Part shown: piece by piece, positions 9,561-18,013 of the stretch
How positions within the stretch are numbered: the first letter of the stretch is position 1
Layout: every line of letters begins with the position of its first letter
Assembly: GCF_003012795.1 (NCBI RefSeq)
Contig: NZ_PXYH01000002.1
Location: 186,001-250,000 of the forward strand
Reading direction: 5' to 3'
DNA: 64,000 bases
Origin: Zobellella taiwanensis
GTDB taxonomy: Bacteria > Pseudomonadota > Gammaproteobacteria > Enterobacterales > Aeromonadaceae
Made by a program: the position numbers and the translations under genes
Notes under the pieces: model-generated
What the model saw: the letters and a program-made list of their open reading frames with translations, nothing else
Told to the model about the DNA's origin: nothing
The model's database searches: none

Positions 9561-10264
9561 ATCTCCTGCTCAAGCCGCCGGCGCAGCCGCGCCGGCGACA
9601 GGGGTTGCATAATCAGTTTCCGTCCCAGCAACAAGGCCCGCTCCCGGCAGTGCCGCCACAGGGCAAACACCTCATTGAGCAGGCTATCCCGCCACAGCCA
9701 TTCCGCCATGGGGCGCAACCCTTGCGCAATCCGGTTGCAGGAATGATCCCGGTAGGGATGCTCGAAAAACACCGCCTCGGTGGCGGCGCACAGCTCGGGA
9801 TTGCCAAACCGGGCCAGGGCGGCCCGCTTGCGCGGCGAGGACAGATGAAAATCGCTGCCGTGATAATGCACCTGGGCCAGGTAATCCCCCAGCCTGGCCG
9901 CCGCCCCGGCGGGGGCAAAGCCGTCTATCAATGTCCTCCGCCACAGCGCCATGGCGGACAAGTCCTCCAGCAGCAATACCGACTGTTCGGCGTCGTGATG
10001 CAGCAGCGCCACCCTGTATTCGGGACAATGTTCGCCGTGGCAGCGCAGCACCTGGGCCTCAATCCGGACCCTGTCACGGGTCAGGGGCCAGGATTCGCCC
10101 ACACTGCGGATGTAGGGCAGCGCCTGCTTGACGATAACGCCCCGTCCGCTGTCCTCGTCCACCACTCGGAATACCCGGTTGAGGTTGCCATCACCCACTT
10201 CGGCAACCGACAGCCGGGCGTAGTCGAGGGCATGCTCGGGGCTGAAGATATGGTAATGGCTCAT
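9548..10264 (-). pseudogene. mtnK: Methylthioribose kinase, C-terminally truncated
   Basis: The 238-residue product aligns with about the first 190 residues of MtnK (S-methyl-5-thioribose kinase of methionine salvage, about 400 residues): MSHYHIFSPEHALDYA, EVGDGNLNRVFRVVDEDSG, the ATP-binding region IVKQALPYIRSVGESWPL and LLLEDLSAMALWRRTLIDG. The rest is gone: the catalytic HGDxHxGS and DxExG motifs are absent and the last 40-50 residues look like read-through sequence. The 3' end overlaps the convergent DUF3299 gene by 13 bases. No other mtn gene is nearby. I read it as a decayed gene; a functional fragment is unlikely. Confidence 0.8.
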
Positions 10265-10316
10265 GGACGGCCTCGGTGAGAGCGATATCGGCGGGCGGCG
10301 GGGCGGCAAAACCTGA

Positions 10317-10451
10317 CAGCGCGCCGAGAAGCTGGAAACCCAGCCCGCCCATCCCCGCATCCTGCTCACCGTACCGGGCATCGGCTACCGGCTGGTACTG
10401 CCCTGCTCCCCAACACGCCACAAGCCCGCACCAGGCGGGCTTGTGGCGTGA
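10317..10451 (+). pseudogene. 3' remnant of an OmpR/KdpE-type response regulator
   Basis: On the plus strand this stretch reads QRAEKLETQPAHPRILLTVP followed by GIGYRLVL, the end of the winged-helix DNA-binding domain of OmpR-family regulators, closest in feel to KdpE. An in-frame stop lies directly upstream at 10314 and no N-terminal part is present. The tail runs into the hairpin at 10414-10450. It faces away from the truncated mtnK, so two broken genes lie back to back. Confidence 0.65.
10414..10450. terminator. Strong hairpin downstream of putA
   Basis: Perfect 16-base stem (CACGCCACAAGCCCGC with its complement, five-base loop) 15 bases past the putA stop. It is well placed to end putA transcription, though no clear U-tract follows on either strand. 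Confidence 0.55.
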
Positions 10452-10464
10452 ACCTTAAACAGCC

Positions 10465-13400
10465 TTATTCCGAGGCCGCAATCAGGCTGGCGTTACCGCC
10501 GGCGGCGGTGGTGTCGATGCACAGGTGGCGTTCGATCACGAAGCGCTCGGGCAGCGCCTGCTCGGTAATGAGCGGCAGCAGGGCTCCGTCGCGGCGCGCC
10601 AGGGCCAGCCGGTACTGGCGCAGGGTGGCGGTGTCGGCATAGCTTGCCACCGCCTCGAAGCCAGTGAGGGTCTCGAGGGCGGCGGGTTGCAGCAGGCCGT
10701 CCAGGCCGATGGCCGGAATGCCGGCCGCCCCGGCGCCTGCCAGCACCGCGCTCGCCCCGGGCGCCACCACCACCACGGCATTGCCCTGGGACAGGGCGGT
10801 GCCGGCCTGCTGCATGGCCGAGGCCAGATCCGGCCCCAGGCAGAGCAGGGTGCCGCGGGCAAAGCAGCGCAGCCGGTTGAGCTCGCCGGTCGGGCCCGGC
10901 ATCTCTTCCGCCGTGGCGTCCAGCGCCGCCGGCACGGTACCGAAGATGGGCGCCAGCCGCTCGGCCCGGTGCTGGGCGCGGGCCCAGTCCTTGCCGTCCA
11001 GCCGGCCGATGGCCTCCTGCACCTGGGCCGCCGTTACCGCGGCCGCCGCCGCCGGCACGCCCGCCCCGGTGTCCACCTTCATAAAGCGGCGCACATACTG
11101 GGGACCGCCCGCCTTGGGACCGGTGCCCGAGAGCCCTTCGCCGCCGAAGGGCTGGGAGCCGACGATGGCGCCGATCTGGTTGCGGTTGACGTAGATATTG
11201 CCGACCTTGACCCGGTTGACGATGCGCTCCACCCGCTTGTCGACCCGGGTATGCAGGCCGAAGGTCAGGCCGAAGCCCTGGGCGTTGATCCGGTCCACCA
11301 CCTGGTCGAGCTCATGAGCCTCGAAGGTGGCCACGTGCAGCACGGGCCCGAAGATCTCCTCCTCCAGCTCGTGGATGCCCTCGAGCTTGATCACCGTCGG
11401 CGCCACGAACAGCCCCTCGGCGGGCACCGGCAGCTGCTTGAGCACCCGCCCCCGGCGCGCGAACTTTTCGCAATGCGCCTCGATGCCGCGCTTGGCGTTC
11501 TCGTCGATCACCGGGCCCACGTCGGTGTCGAGCTGCCAGGGGTTGCCCAGGCGCAGCTCGTCCATGGCGCCGAACAGCATCTCCAGCAGGTGATCGGCGA
11601 TGTCCTTCTGCACATAGAGCATGCGCAGGGCGGAGCAGCGCTGGCCGGCGCTCTGGAAGGAAGAGGCCAGCACGTCGCGCACCACCTGCTCCGGCAGCGC
11701 GGTGGAGTCCACTATCATGGCGTTGAGGCCGCCGGTTTCCGCCACCAGGGGCGCGTCCGGCGCCATGGACTCGGCCATCACCTTGTTGATGCGCTGGGCG
11801 GTGGCGGTGGAGCCGGTAAAACAGACGCCGTCGATGCGCGGGTCCGAGGTCAGCGCCGCGCCCACGGTGCTGCCGCTGCCGGGCAGCAGCTGGATGGCCT
11901 CCCGGGGAATGCCGGCCTCGTGCATCAGCTCGACCGCCCGGGTGGCGATCAGCGCAGTCTGGCCGGCGGGCTTGGCGATGACGGCGTTGCCCGCCGCCAG
12001 CCCCGCCAGCACCTGGCCGGCGAAGATGGCCAGGGGGAAGTTCCAGGGCGAGATACAGGCGATCACCCCCCGGCCGGCGCCGACGTCCTGGTTGCGCTCG
12101 GCTTCGTTCGGGTAGTAGCGGGCGAAGTCGACCGCCTCGCGGATTTCGGCAACCCCATCCAGCAGGGTCTTGCCCGCCTCCCGGGTGGCCAGGGCGAACA
12201 GCTCGGCGGCGTGTTCCTCGAACAGGTCGGCCACCCGGCGGATGCGCGCACAGCGCTCGGCCACCGGCAGGGCGGACCAGAGCTCGAACCCGGTGCGGGC
12301 GGCGGCGATGGCGGTGTCGATATCCTCGGCCGAGGCCTGGACCACCTGGCCCACCAGATCGGACGGCACCGCCGGGTTGCGCACTTCCTCTGTCAGGGTG
12401 CTGCTCACCGGGCCGGCGATCACCGGGCCGCCGGCCCACTGGTGGTGCTGGTAAGGCGCGCGGGCGGCGTCGATCTCCGCCACCTCCACCGGGTTGGTGA
12501 TGTCCCAGCCCCGGGCGTTGCGGCGTTTGGCACCATAGAGATCGGCCGGGCGCGCTATGGTCTTGCTCGACACCTGGTCGCCCATGGCCGCCACCGCATC
12601 GAAGGGATCCCGGGCGATATCCTCGGGCTGGATGCGGGTGTCGACAATCTGGTTGACGAAGGAGCTGTTGGCGCCGTTTTCCAGCAGGCGGCGCACCAGG
12701 TAGGCCAGCAGATCCTGGTGGGCGCCCACCGGCGCATAGATGCGGCAGCGGGTGCCCTGCTTGGTGAGCAAGGCGTCGTGCAGGGACTCGCCCATGCCGT
12801 GCAGGCGCTGGAACTCGAAGCAGTCGCGGCCCTGGGCCAGCTCGAGGATGGCCGACACCGAGTGGGCGTTGTGGGTGGCGAACTGGGGATAGATGCGGTC
12901 GGTCATGCCCAGCAGCTTCTTGGCGCAGGCGATATAGGACAGATCGCTGTTGACCTTGCGGGTGAACACCGGAAAGTCCGCCAGCCCCATCACCTGGGCG
13001 CGCTTGATCTCCGCATCCCAGTAGGCGCCTTTCACCAGCCGCACCATGATGCGCCGGTCGAGCTTGTCGGCCAGGGCGTACAGCCAGTCGAGCACGTGGG
13101 CGGCCCGCTTGCCGAAGGCCTGCACCACGATGCCGAAGCCGTCCCAGTCCGCCAGGGCGGGATCGGACAGCACCGCTTCGATCACGTCCAGGGACAGGTC
13201 CAGGCGATCCGCTTCCTCCGCGTCGATGTTGAAGCCCATGTTGGCGGCCTTGGCCTGTTTGGCCAGCTCCAGGGTGCGGGGCACCAGCTCGTTCATCACC
13301 CGTGCTTTCTGGCCGAACTCGTAGCGGGCGTGCAGCGCCGACAGCTTGACCGAAATGCCCGGGTTCTGGCGGATGTCCGGGTGCCGACAGTGGGGCGCCA

Positions 13401-14079
13401 GGGCGGCGATGGCGGCCGAGTAGGCCTTGTGGTAGCGCAGGGCGTCGGCGTCGGTACGGGCAGCCTCGCCCAGCATGTCGTAGGAATAGGTGTAACCCCG
13501 CTCCTCGTATTTTTTGGCGCGCTTGAGCGCCTCCTCGATGTTGCGGCCCAGCACGAACTGGCGCCCCATCTCCTTCATCGCCTGGCCGACGGCGGTGCGC
13601 ACCACCGGCTCGCCCAGGCGCTTGATCATGGCACGCAGGGTGGTGGCCAGGCCCTGGCGGTCCACCGGCGACAGCAGCTTGCCGGTGACCAGCAGCGCCC
13701 AGGTGGAGCTGTTGATCAGCGAGGAGCTGGAGCGGCCGCGGTGCTCACCCCAGTTGCCGGATGAAATCTTGTCTTCGATCAGCTCGTCGATGGTGCTCTT
13801 GTCCGGCACCCGCAGCAGCGCCTCGGCCAGGCACATCAGCGCCACGCCTTCCTTGGTGGTGAGGCCGTACTGGGCCAGGAACTTTTCCATCATGGTCGGG
13901 GTGGAACTGGCGCGCACCTGGCGCACCAGCTCGGCGGCCCGGGCCGACATGCGGGCGCGAACGTCGGCAGACACCTGGGCATTGGCCGCCAGGGCCTTGA
14001 CCACCCCGGCTTCGTCCGCCAGGTAATGACTCCGAACCTGCTCCCGGCAAGCCGCCAGCGACAGTGCATGATCTTTCAT
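10465..14079 (-). CDS. putA: Bifunctional proline dehydrogenase / P5C dehydrogenase PutA
   Basis: Oxidises proline to glutamate in two steps. The 1204-residue protein has an alpha-helical N-terminal domain, the FAD proline dehydrogenase barrel (VSVKLSALHARYEF-like strand near 247, RLVKGAYWDAEIKRAQ near 347, APVGAHQDLLAYL near 452) and the NAD aldehyde dehydrogenase (SPWNFPLAIFAGQVLAG near 673, catalytic ETGG near 771 and Cys in SAGQRCSALR near 802), then a C-terminal extension. It begins MKDHALSLAACREQVR, so it lacks the ribbon-helix-helix repressor domain of the roughly 1320-residue E. coli PutA. A divergent Lrp-type gene probably supplies the regulation. Confidence 0.96.
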   Translation of the reverse strand: MKDHALSLAACREQVRSHYLADEAGVVKALAANAQVSADVRARMSARAAELVRQVRASSTPTMMEKFLAQYGLTTKEGVALMCLAEALLRVPDKSTIDELIEDKISSGNWGEHRGRSSSSLINSSTWALLVTGKLLSPVDRQGLATTLRAMIKRLGEPVVRTAVGQAMKEMGRQFVLGRNIEEALKRAKKYEERGYTYSYDMLGEAARTDADALRYHKAYSAAIAALAPHCRHPDIRQNPGISVKLSALHARYEFGQKARVMNELVPRTLELAKQAKAANMGFNIDAEEADRLDLSLDVIEAVLSDPALADWDGFGIVVQAFGKRAAHVLDWLYALADKLDRRIMVRLVKGAYWDAEIKRAQVMGLADFPVFTRKVNSDLSYIACAKKLLGMTDRIYPQFATHNAHSVSAILELAQGRDCFEFQRLHGMGESLHDALLTKQGTRCRIYAPVGAHQDLLAYLVRRLLENGANSSFVNQIVDTRIQPEDIARDPFDAVAAMGDQVSSKTIARPADLYGAKRRNARGWDITNPVEVAEIDAARAPYQHHQWAGGPVIAGPVSSTLTEEVRNPAVPSDLVGQVVQASAEDIDTAIAAARTGFELWSALPVAERCARIRRVADLFEEHAAELFALATREAGKTLLDGVAEIREAVDFARYYPNEAERNQDVGAGRGVIACISPWNFPLAIFAGQVLAGLAAGNAVIAKPAGQTALIATRAVELMHEAGIPREAIQLLPGSGSTVGAALTSDPRIDGVCFTGSTATAQRINKVMAESMAPDAPLVAETGGLNAMIVDSTALPEQVVRDVLASSFQSAGQRCSALRMLYVQKDIADHLLEMLFGAMDELRLGNPWQLDTDVGPVIDENAKRGIEAHCEKFARRGRVLKQLPVPAEGLFVAPTVIKLEGIHELEEEIFGPVLHVATFEAHELDQVVDRINAQGFGLTFGLHTRVDKRVERIVNRVKVGNIYVNRNQIGAIVGSQPFGGEGLSGTGPKAGGPQYVRRFMKVDTGAGVPAAAAAVTAAQVQEAIGRLDGKDWARAQHRAERLAPIFGTVPAALDATAEEMPGPTGELNRLRCFARGTLLCLGPDLASAMQQAGTALSQGNAVVVVAPGASAVLAGAGAAGIPAIGLDGLLQPAALETLTGFEAVASYADTATLRQYRLALARRDGALLPLITEQALPERFVIERHLCIDTTAAGGNASLIAASE

Positions 14080-14313
14080 CCGACCTTCTCCTCGGTGTGT
14101 ACGATGTTGTTGGCATCATGCTAACCGAAAGTGAATACCCATTTTTCCTATATAACCCTCTTTAACTTCACTTATGGACTTTTTATTGGCATTTGTTTTT
14201 AATCTTTAACCACAAAAAATGGTAAAAATAGCCATATCGACCAATCACCGGTTTTTGGCCGGGAACAGGGCGCGCAACGCCATGGGCACCTTGAACAAAT
14301 AGGGAGGAGAACA
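14080..14313. promoter_or_regulatory. Divergent promoter region of putA and the Lrp-type regulator
   Basis: A 234-base spacer, markedly AT-rich in its centre (about 14110-14245), between two divergent starts. It must hold both promoters and probably the binding sites of the Lrp-type protein encoded at 14314. I cannot pick exact -35/-10 boxes with confidence. Confidence 0.5.
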
Positions 14314-14766
14314 ATGGGACAACTGGACAGGGCGGACCTGCAGATCATCCAGGAGCTGCGCGAAAACGCCCGCATCACCCTCACCGAGCTGGCCGCCCGG
14401 GTCGGGCTGTCGAAAACCCCCTGCCAGCTGCGCATGCGCCGGCTGGAGGAGCAGGGCTACATCACCGGCTACACCGCCCTGGTGGATCAAAGCAAGCTGG
14501 GGCTCAGCCATATCTCCTTCGTGCAGATCACCCTGAACGACACCAGCAGCAAGGCCCTTACCGCCTTCAACAAGGCGGCGCTCAAAATAGCGGAAGTGGA
14601 GCAGTGCCATATGATCGCCGGCGGCTTCGACTACCTGCTGAAGATCCGCACCAAGGACATGGCCTCCTACCGCATGGTGCTGGGCGAAAAGATCTCCGCC
14701 CTGCCCCATGTGCTGCAAACCAGCACCTTCGTGGTAATGGAAAACGTGCGGGATATCGGGCTGTAG
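14314..14766 (+). CDS. Lrp/AsnC-family regulator, probable activator of putA
   Basis: A 150-residue Lrp/AsnC protein: helix-turn-helix in the first 60 residues (LDRADLQIIQELRENARITL, LAARVGLSKTPCQLRMRRLE) and a C-terminal RAM/AsnC effector domain (HMIAGGFDYLLKIRTKDMASY near 95-116). AGGGAGGAG precedes the ATG at good spacing. Proline-responsive Lrp relatives (PutR) activate putA in other proteobacteria, and this putA lacks its own DNA-binding domain, so the divergent pairing suggests the same role. Direct proof is absent. Confidence 0.85.
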   Translation: MGQLDRADLQIIQELRENARITLTELAARVGLSKTPCQLRMRRLEEQGYITGYTALVDQSKLGLSHISFVQITLNDTSSKALTAFNKAALKIAEVEQCHMIAGGFDYLLKIRTKDMASYRMVLGEKISALPHVLQTSTFVVMENVRDIGL

Positions 14767-14806
14767 GACACCGAACAGCGTAACAGTTGATCTGCATGAT
14801 GCTTCT

Positions 14807-14835
14807 TGGGGCGCAGGCGGGCCGCCTGCGCCCCA
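14807..14835. repeat. REP-like palindrome (GGCGCAGGCGG/CCGCCTGCGCC)
   Basis: Fourteen-base perfect arms around one G. It shares the core GCAGGCGG-G-CCGCCTGC with the elements at 22357, 22565, 27345 and 60325 but has longer symmetric flanks and no second stem beside it. Confidence 0.75.
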
Positions 14836-14948
14836 CCAGCAAGGCGCACATCTGCTAACGGCATGTGCTGCTGCCCTTCGATATCAGCACCTCGGAGAGC
14901 GCCGTGCTCTAAACCTCCCGCCCGGGGACCGTCCGGTTAATAGAGAAA

Positions 14949-14974
14949 GCATCCCGCCTGGCCAGGCGGAATGC
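14949..14974 (-). terminator. Terminator downstream of the TAXI binding-protein gene
   Basis: Read on the minus strand, two 13-base arms with one mismatch (GCATTCCGCCTGG and CCAGGCGGGATGC) are followed by TTTCTCT. It lies 56 bases past the stop of the gene ending at 15031. Confidence 0.65.
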
Positions 14975-15030
14975 GTGAATCACTTGCTGATGGCGCCGTG
15001 ACGGTACATGCCCAAAGCGGTTGTAGCGGC

Positions 15031-16026
15031 TTACTGCTGGATCTGCGCCAGGGTCAGTCCATTTTCCGTCCAGAAGCGGGCCGCGCCTTCATGGACCTTG
15101 TTCACCACGCCATTCAGCCCGGACGCCATGGTCATGGCCCTGGCGGCGTCATGCACCCGGTGCAGGTATGCCAGGCCTTCCGGCGAGTAGATGCTGCCCG
15201 TCAGCTGGTAAACCCTGTCCTTGTCCATATGAGGGCCGGCTACCCAAAGGGCGGAGTCCTGGATGGTGACCACGTCGTAATCCACGCCCGGGTAGGTACC
15301 GGCGGGGATGATCACGGTGGCGTAGTAGGGATGATCATCGAACAGGGTGCCTTGTTCGGCGGCCTCGTTCAGCTGCAGCAGGCGGATCCTGTTGCCGTTG
15401 GCGGCCTGATTGACAGACTCGTTGGGAAAGCCGGCGAACACCCAGAGGGCATCGAGCCGGCCTTCTCCCAAGGCGGCGGCGCCCTGGTTGTTGCCGATAT
15501 ATTGGGGCTCAATCTTGTCCCACAGTCCCACCCCCTCGAAGAAGCGCCGGGCGGAGGCGGCAGCTCCGGAGCCAACCTCCCCCACGGCCACTTTCTTGCC
15601 GGCCAGTTGGGTTACGCCGGTGATGCCGGAGCCCTCCAGCACGATCAGGTGGGCCGGGGCACCGTACAGGTAGGCGACGGCCCGGACGTTGCGGTAGCGG
15701 CGGGGGTCGTTGTCCAGCTTGCCCTGCAGGCCAAGATAGACATCGCCGGCATAGACGATGCCGAAGTCGGCGTCCCCGGCATCGACCCGGCGCAGGTTTT
15801 CCACCGAGCCGGCGGAGGCCAGGCTGGACAGGTCCACCCCCTCCATGGAGCTCGACAGCCGGCTGGCGAGGCCCTCGGAGAAGGACTGGAAAGTACTGCC
15901 GTCGGGGCCGCCGGAGAAGGTCAGGGGCTCGGCCGCGACCGGGGCGTTCATGCCGACGGCCGCCAGGGCGGCCAGGATCAGGGAGGCCAGCGCCCTGAAG
16001 GGGTTGAACCGTTGCGTCAGCGTCAT
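15031..16026 (-). CDS. TAXI-family TRAP solute-binding protein (orphan)
   Basis: Periplasmic substrate-binding protein of 331 residues with a signal peptide (FRALASLILAALAAVGMNAPVAA). FSGGPDGSTFQSFSEGLA after the cleavage site is the TAXI hallmark and LAGKKVAVGEVGSGAAASARRF sits near 145. The ATG at 16026 was preferred over an upstream in-frame one because it places the signal peptide at the N-terminus. TAXI proteins normally work with a fused TRAP permease; none is present here. It lies 227 bases behind ttdB on the same strand, so a link to dicarboxylate uptake is possible. Confidence 0.85.
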   Translation of the reverse strand: MTLTQRFNPFRALASLILAALAAVGMNAPVAAEPLTFSGGPDGSTFQSFSEGLASRLSSSMEGVDLSSLASAGSVENLRRVDAGDADFGIVYAGDVYLGLQGKLDNDPRRYRNVRAVAYLYGAPAHLIVLEGSGITGVTQLAGKKVAVGEVGSGAAASARRFFEGVGLWDKIEPQYIGNNQGAAALGEGRLDALWVFAGFPNESVNQAANGNRIRLLQLNEAAEQGTLFDDHPYYATVIIPAGTYPGVDYDVVTIQDSALWVAGPHMDKDRVYQLTGSIYSPEGLAYLHRVHDAARAMTMASGLNGVVNKVHEGAARFWTENGLTLAQIQQ

Positions 16027-16253
16027 GGTGATTTCCTTATTTATGATGGGGCGGGGTCCCGTATCCGTCAGGCGCCAATTCCGCGCCGGAGCGCGGCGGC
16101 CGGAGCCGGCGTCGACCGGACTTCCACCACCGACATACCGAGCCCCCGCCACAGCATGCCTGCCCGGTCCGTCCGGTCGCCACCCTTGTCTCCCGCCGCC
16201 GCGCTCCGGCCCTTTGGCCTGCCCGGATACCGGGCCCCATGGCGTGTTGCGGC

Positions 16254-16862
16254 TTATTTGATGAAGCGGACCTGCTCGTAGATTTTTTCCAGCACCGGTT
16301 TTTTCTTCTCGTTAAAGCGGGCCTTGTTCTGCTCGAAGATGTTATTGCCCTTGGTGTCGATGGAGATGATCAGCGGGCCGAATTCCTTGACACGATTGAC
16401 CCACAGCGTTTCCGGCATGCCCAGATCCTGCCATTCAGCACGCTCTATGGCCTCGACCTTGGTGGCCGCCACCACGGCGCAGCCGCCGGGGAACACCGCG
16501 TGCACCGCCTTGTGCTCGAGGCAGCCCTGGGCCGTCTCCTCGCCCATGCCGCCCTTGCCGACAATCAGCTTGACGCCGGTCTGCTCGATAAAGGCCTTCT
16601 CGAACTTCTCCATGCGCATGCTGGTGGTGGGGCCGATGGACACCATCTCGAAGCCGCCGTCTTCTTTTTCCCGGACGATGGGGCCGGCATGGAAAATGGC
16701 GCCGCCCTTCAGATCGACCGGCAGCTCGCGCTTGAGCTCGATCAGCCGCCGGTGCGCCACATCACGGCAGGTGACCAACTGCCCGGTCAGGTACACCACG
16801 TCGCCCACGTTGAGGGACTCGAGATCTTCGTCTCTGATGGGGGTAGTCAGTACTTTTTTCAT
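16254..16862 (-). CDS. ttdB: L(+)-tartrate dehydratase subunit beta
   Basis: Beta subunit of the iron-sulfur L-tartrate dehydratase, which turns L-tartrate into oxaloacetate. The 202 residues are collinear with E. coli Ttd[59 protein letters not shown] and VGKGGMG. It is the C-terminal class I fumarase domain as a separate chain. The start overlaps the ttdA stop by four bases, so the subunits are co-translated. A fumarase reaction is the main alternative, but the split-subunit sequence, the ttdR-like regulator and the transporter favour tartrate. Confidence 0.9.
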   Translation of the reverse strand: MKKVLTTPIRDEDLESLNVGDVVYLTGQLVTCRDVAHRRLIELKRELPVDLKGGAIFHAGPIVREKEDGGFEMVSIGPTTSMRMEKFEKAFIEQTGVKLIVGKGGMGEETAQGCLEHKAVHAVFPGGCAVVAATKVEAIERAEWQDLGMPETLWVNRVKEFGPLIISIDTKGNNIFEQNKARFNEKKKPVLEKIYEQVRFIK

Positions 16863-17764
16863 AACACAACTCCTTGATGTGACAAGACTTCATACGACAG
16901 GTCGGCATTGAAGCGGATGGTGCCGCGGCGGTGCGCCCAGCAGCCGGTGGACACCGCCACCCCGATGGTGGAAGGATGACGAGCGGAGGACTCGATATTG
17001 ACCCCCATGACGCTGGTGTTGCCGGTCAGGCCCTGGGGACCGATGCCGATCTCGTTGAGGCCGTCGGTCAGCAACTCTTCCATCAGGGCGGCGTTGTCGT
17101 TGGCGTTCTTGCTGCCCACCGGACGCAGTATGGCCTTCTTGGACAGCCGCGCCGCCGTTTCCACCGAGGTGGACACCCCGACGCCGACCAGCAAGGGCGG
17201 GCAGGCATTGATGCCGCGGGAGGTGATCACATCGAACACGAACTCGGCCACGCCTTCATATCCCTGACCGGGCATCAATACCTTGGCGGAGCCGGGAAGG
17301 GTGCAGCCGCCGCCGGCCATATAGACTTCGATGGTGGCGCTGTCGTCGCCGGGGACGATATCCCAGTCCAGCCACGGGATCTTGGAGCCGGCGTTGGTGC
17401 CGGTATTCTTTTCGTCGAAGGTTTCCACCGCGTTGTGCCGCAGGGGGCCGATACGGGTGGCTTCAATGGTGGCATTGCGCAGTATTTCTTCCAGCTCGCC
17501 CAAATAGGGAAACTTGGCGCCGACGGTAAGAAAATATTGAATCACACCGGTATCCTGACAGCTGGGTCTATTCAGCTTGTCGGCGGCATCCTGGTTCTCC
17601 GCCATGGTATCGAAAATAGCGATAGCCAGCGGGTTGGTTTCTTTTTTTCTCAGCTCGGCCTGTTTTTCCTTTACATCCGTCGGCAGTCGCTTACCGATAT
17701 AACTGGTAAACTTGGCGATGACATCGGTCAATTTACCTACGGCTTCGTCATGATTTAAGCTCAT
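16859..17764 (-). CDS. ttdA: L(+)-tartrate dehydratase subunit alpha
   Basis: Alpha subunit of the same dehydratase, 301 residues, carrying the 4Fe-4S cluster ligands seen in class I fumarases: Cys in [10 protein letters not shown] (near 70), in [12 protein letters not shown] (near 190) and in [14 protein letters not shown] (near 278). [18 protein letters not shown] and [10 protein letters not shown]-like segments match E. coli TtdA throughout. It is first in a ttdA-ttdB operon and divergent from a TtdR-like LysR gene, the arrangement expected for tartrate induction. Confidence 0.92.
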   Translation of the reverse strand: MSLNHDEAVGKLTDVIAKFTSYIGKRLPTDVKEKQAELRKKETNPLAIAIFDTMAENQDAADKLNRPSCQDTGVIQYFLTVGAKFPYLGELEEILRNATIEATRIGPLRHNAVETFDEKNTGTNAGSKIPWLDWDIVPGDDSATIEVYMAGGGCTLPGSAKVLMPGQGYEGVAEFVFDVITSRGINACPPLLVGVGVSTSVETAARLSKKAILRPVGSKNANDNAALMEELLTDGLNEIGIGPQGLTGNTSVMGVNIESSARHPSTIGVAVSTGCWAHRRGTIRFNADLSYEVLSHQGVVL

Positions 17765-17937
17765 TACGGCTATCCTCTTCTTGTTCAGAAATCGGTATTT
17801 CCTGTCGGCTTGTCAAAAATAAAGACAAGAGGCACGTCATTTGAATTGGTTCCAGGTTAAAACCCGATGCGTTATTGCCGCATCCATTCAATATCCATGT
17901 GGTAAATCCCTTTTTTATGGAAGGGATGTTCATATGG

Positions 17938-17952
17938 TACAATTGCATTGTA
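17938..17952. promoter_or_regulatory. Palindromic operator candidate between ttdA and the LysR gene
   Basis: TACAAT-TGC-ATTGTA is a perfect inverted repeat centred in the divergent ttdA/ttdR-like spacer (17765-18013), 173 bases upstream of ttdA and 61 upstream of the LysR start. A second small hairpin (ATCCCTT/AAGGGAT) lies at about 17906-17927. A LysR binding site is inferred from position and symmetry only. Confidence 0.5.
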
Positions 17953-18013
17953 AGCTGTTAATCAAATGTTGAGGTTGATTAGGGCTCACTTCATTCTTTC
18001 CTTGAGGTTAACA

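Noticed and set aside
10525-13764. Open frame of more than 1000 codons on the plus strand opposite putA
   Set aside because: It mirrors the codon structure of putA in GC-rich DNA, has low-complexity His/Gly/Arg/Gln-rich content and no family resemblance. PutA on the other strand is unmistakable.
14856-14920. Short plus-strand stretch reading LLPFDISTSESAVL before a stop
   Set aside because: Looks faintly like a protein tail, but is too short to assign and has no upstream continuation.
17748-17948. 66-codon minus-strand frame upstream of and overlapping the start of ttdA
   Set aside because: No Shine-Dalgarno sequence and no recognisable content. It covers the divergent promoter and a palindrome, so it is more likely non-coding leader.
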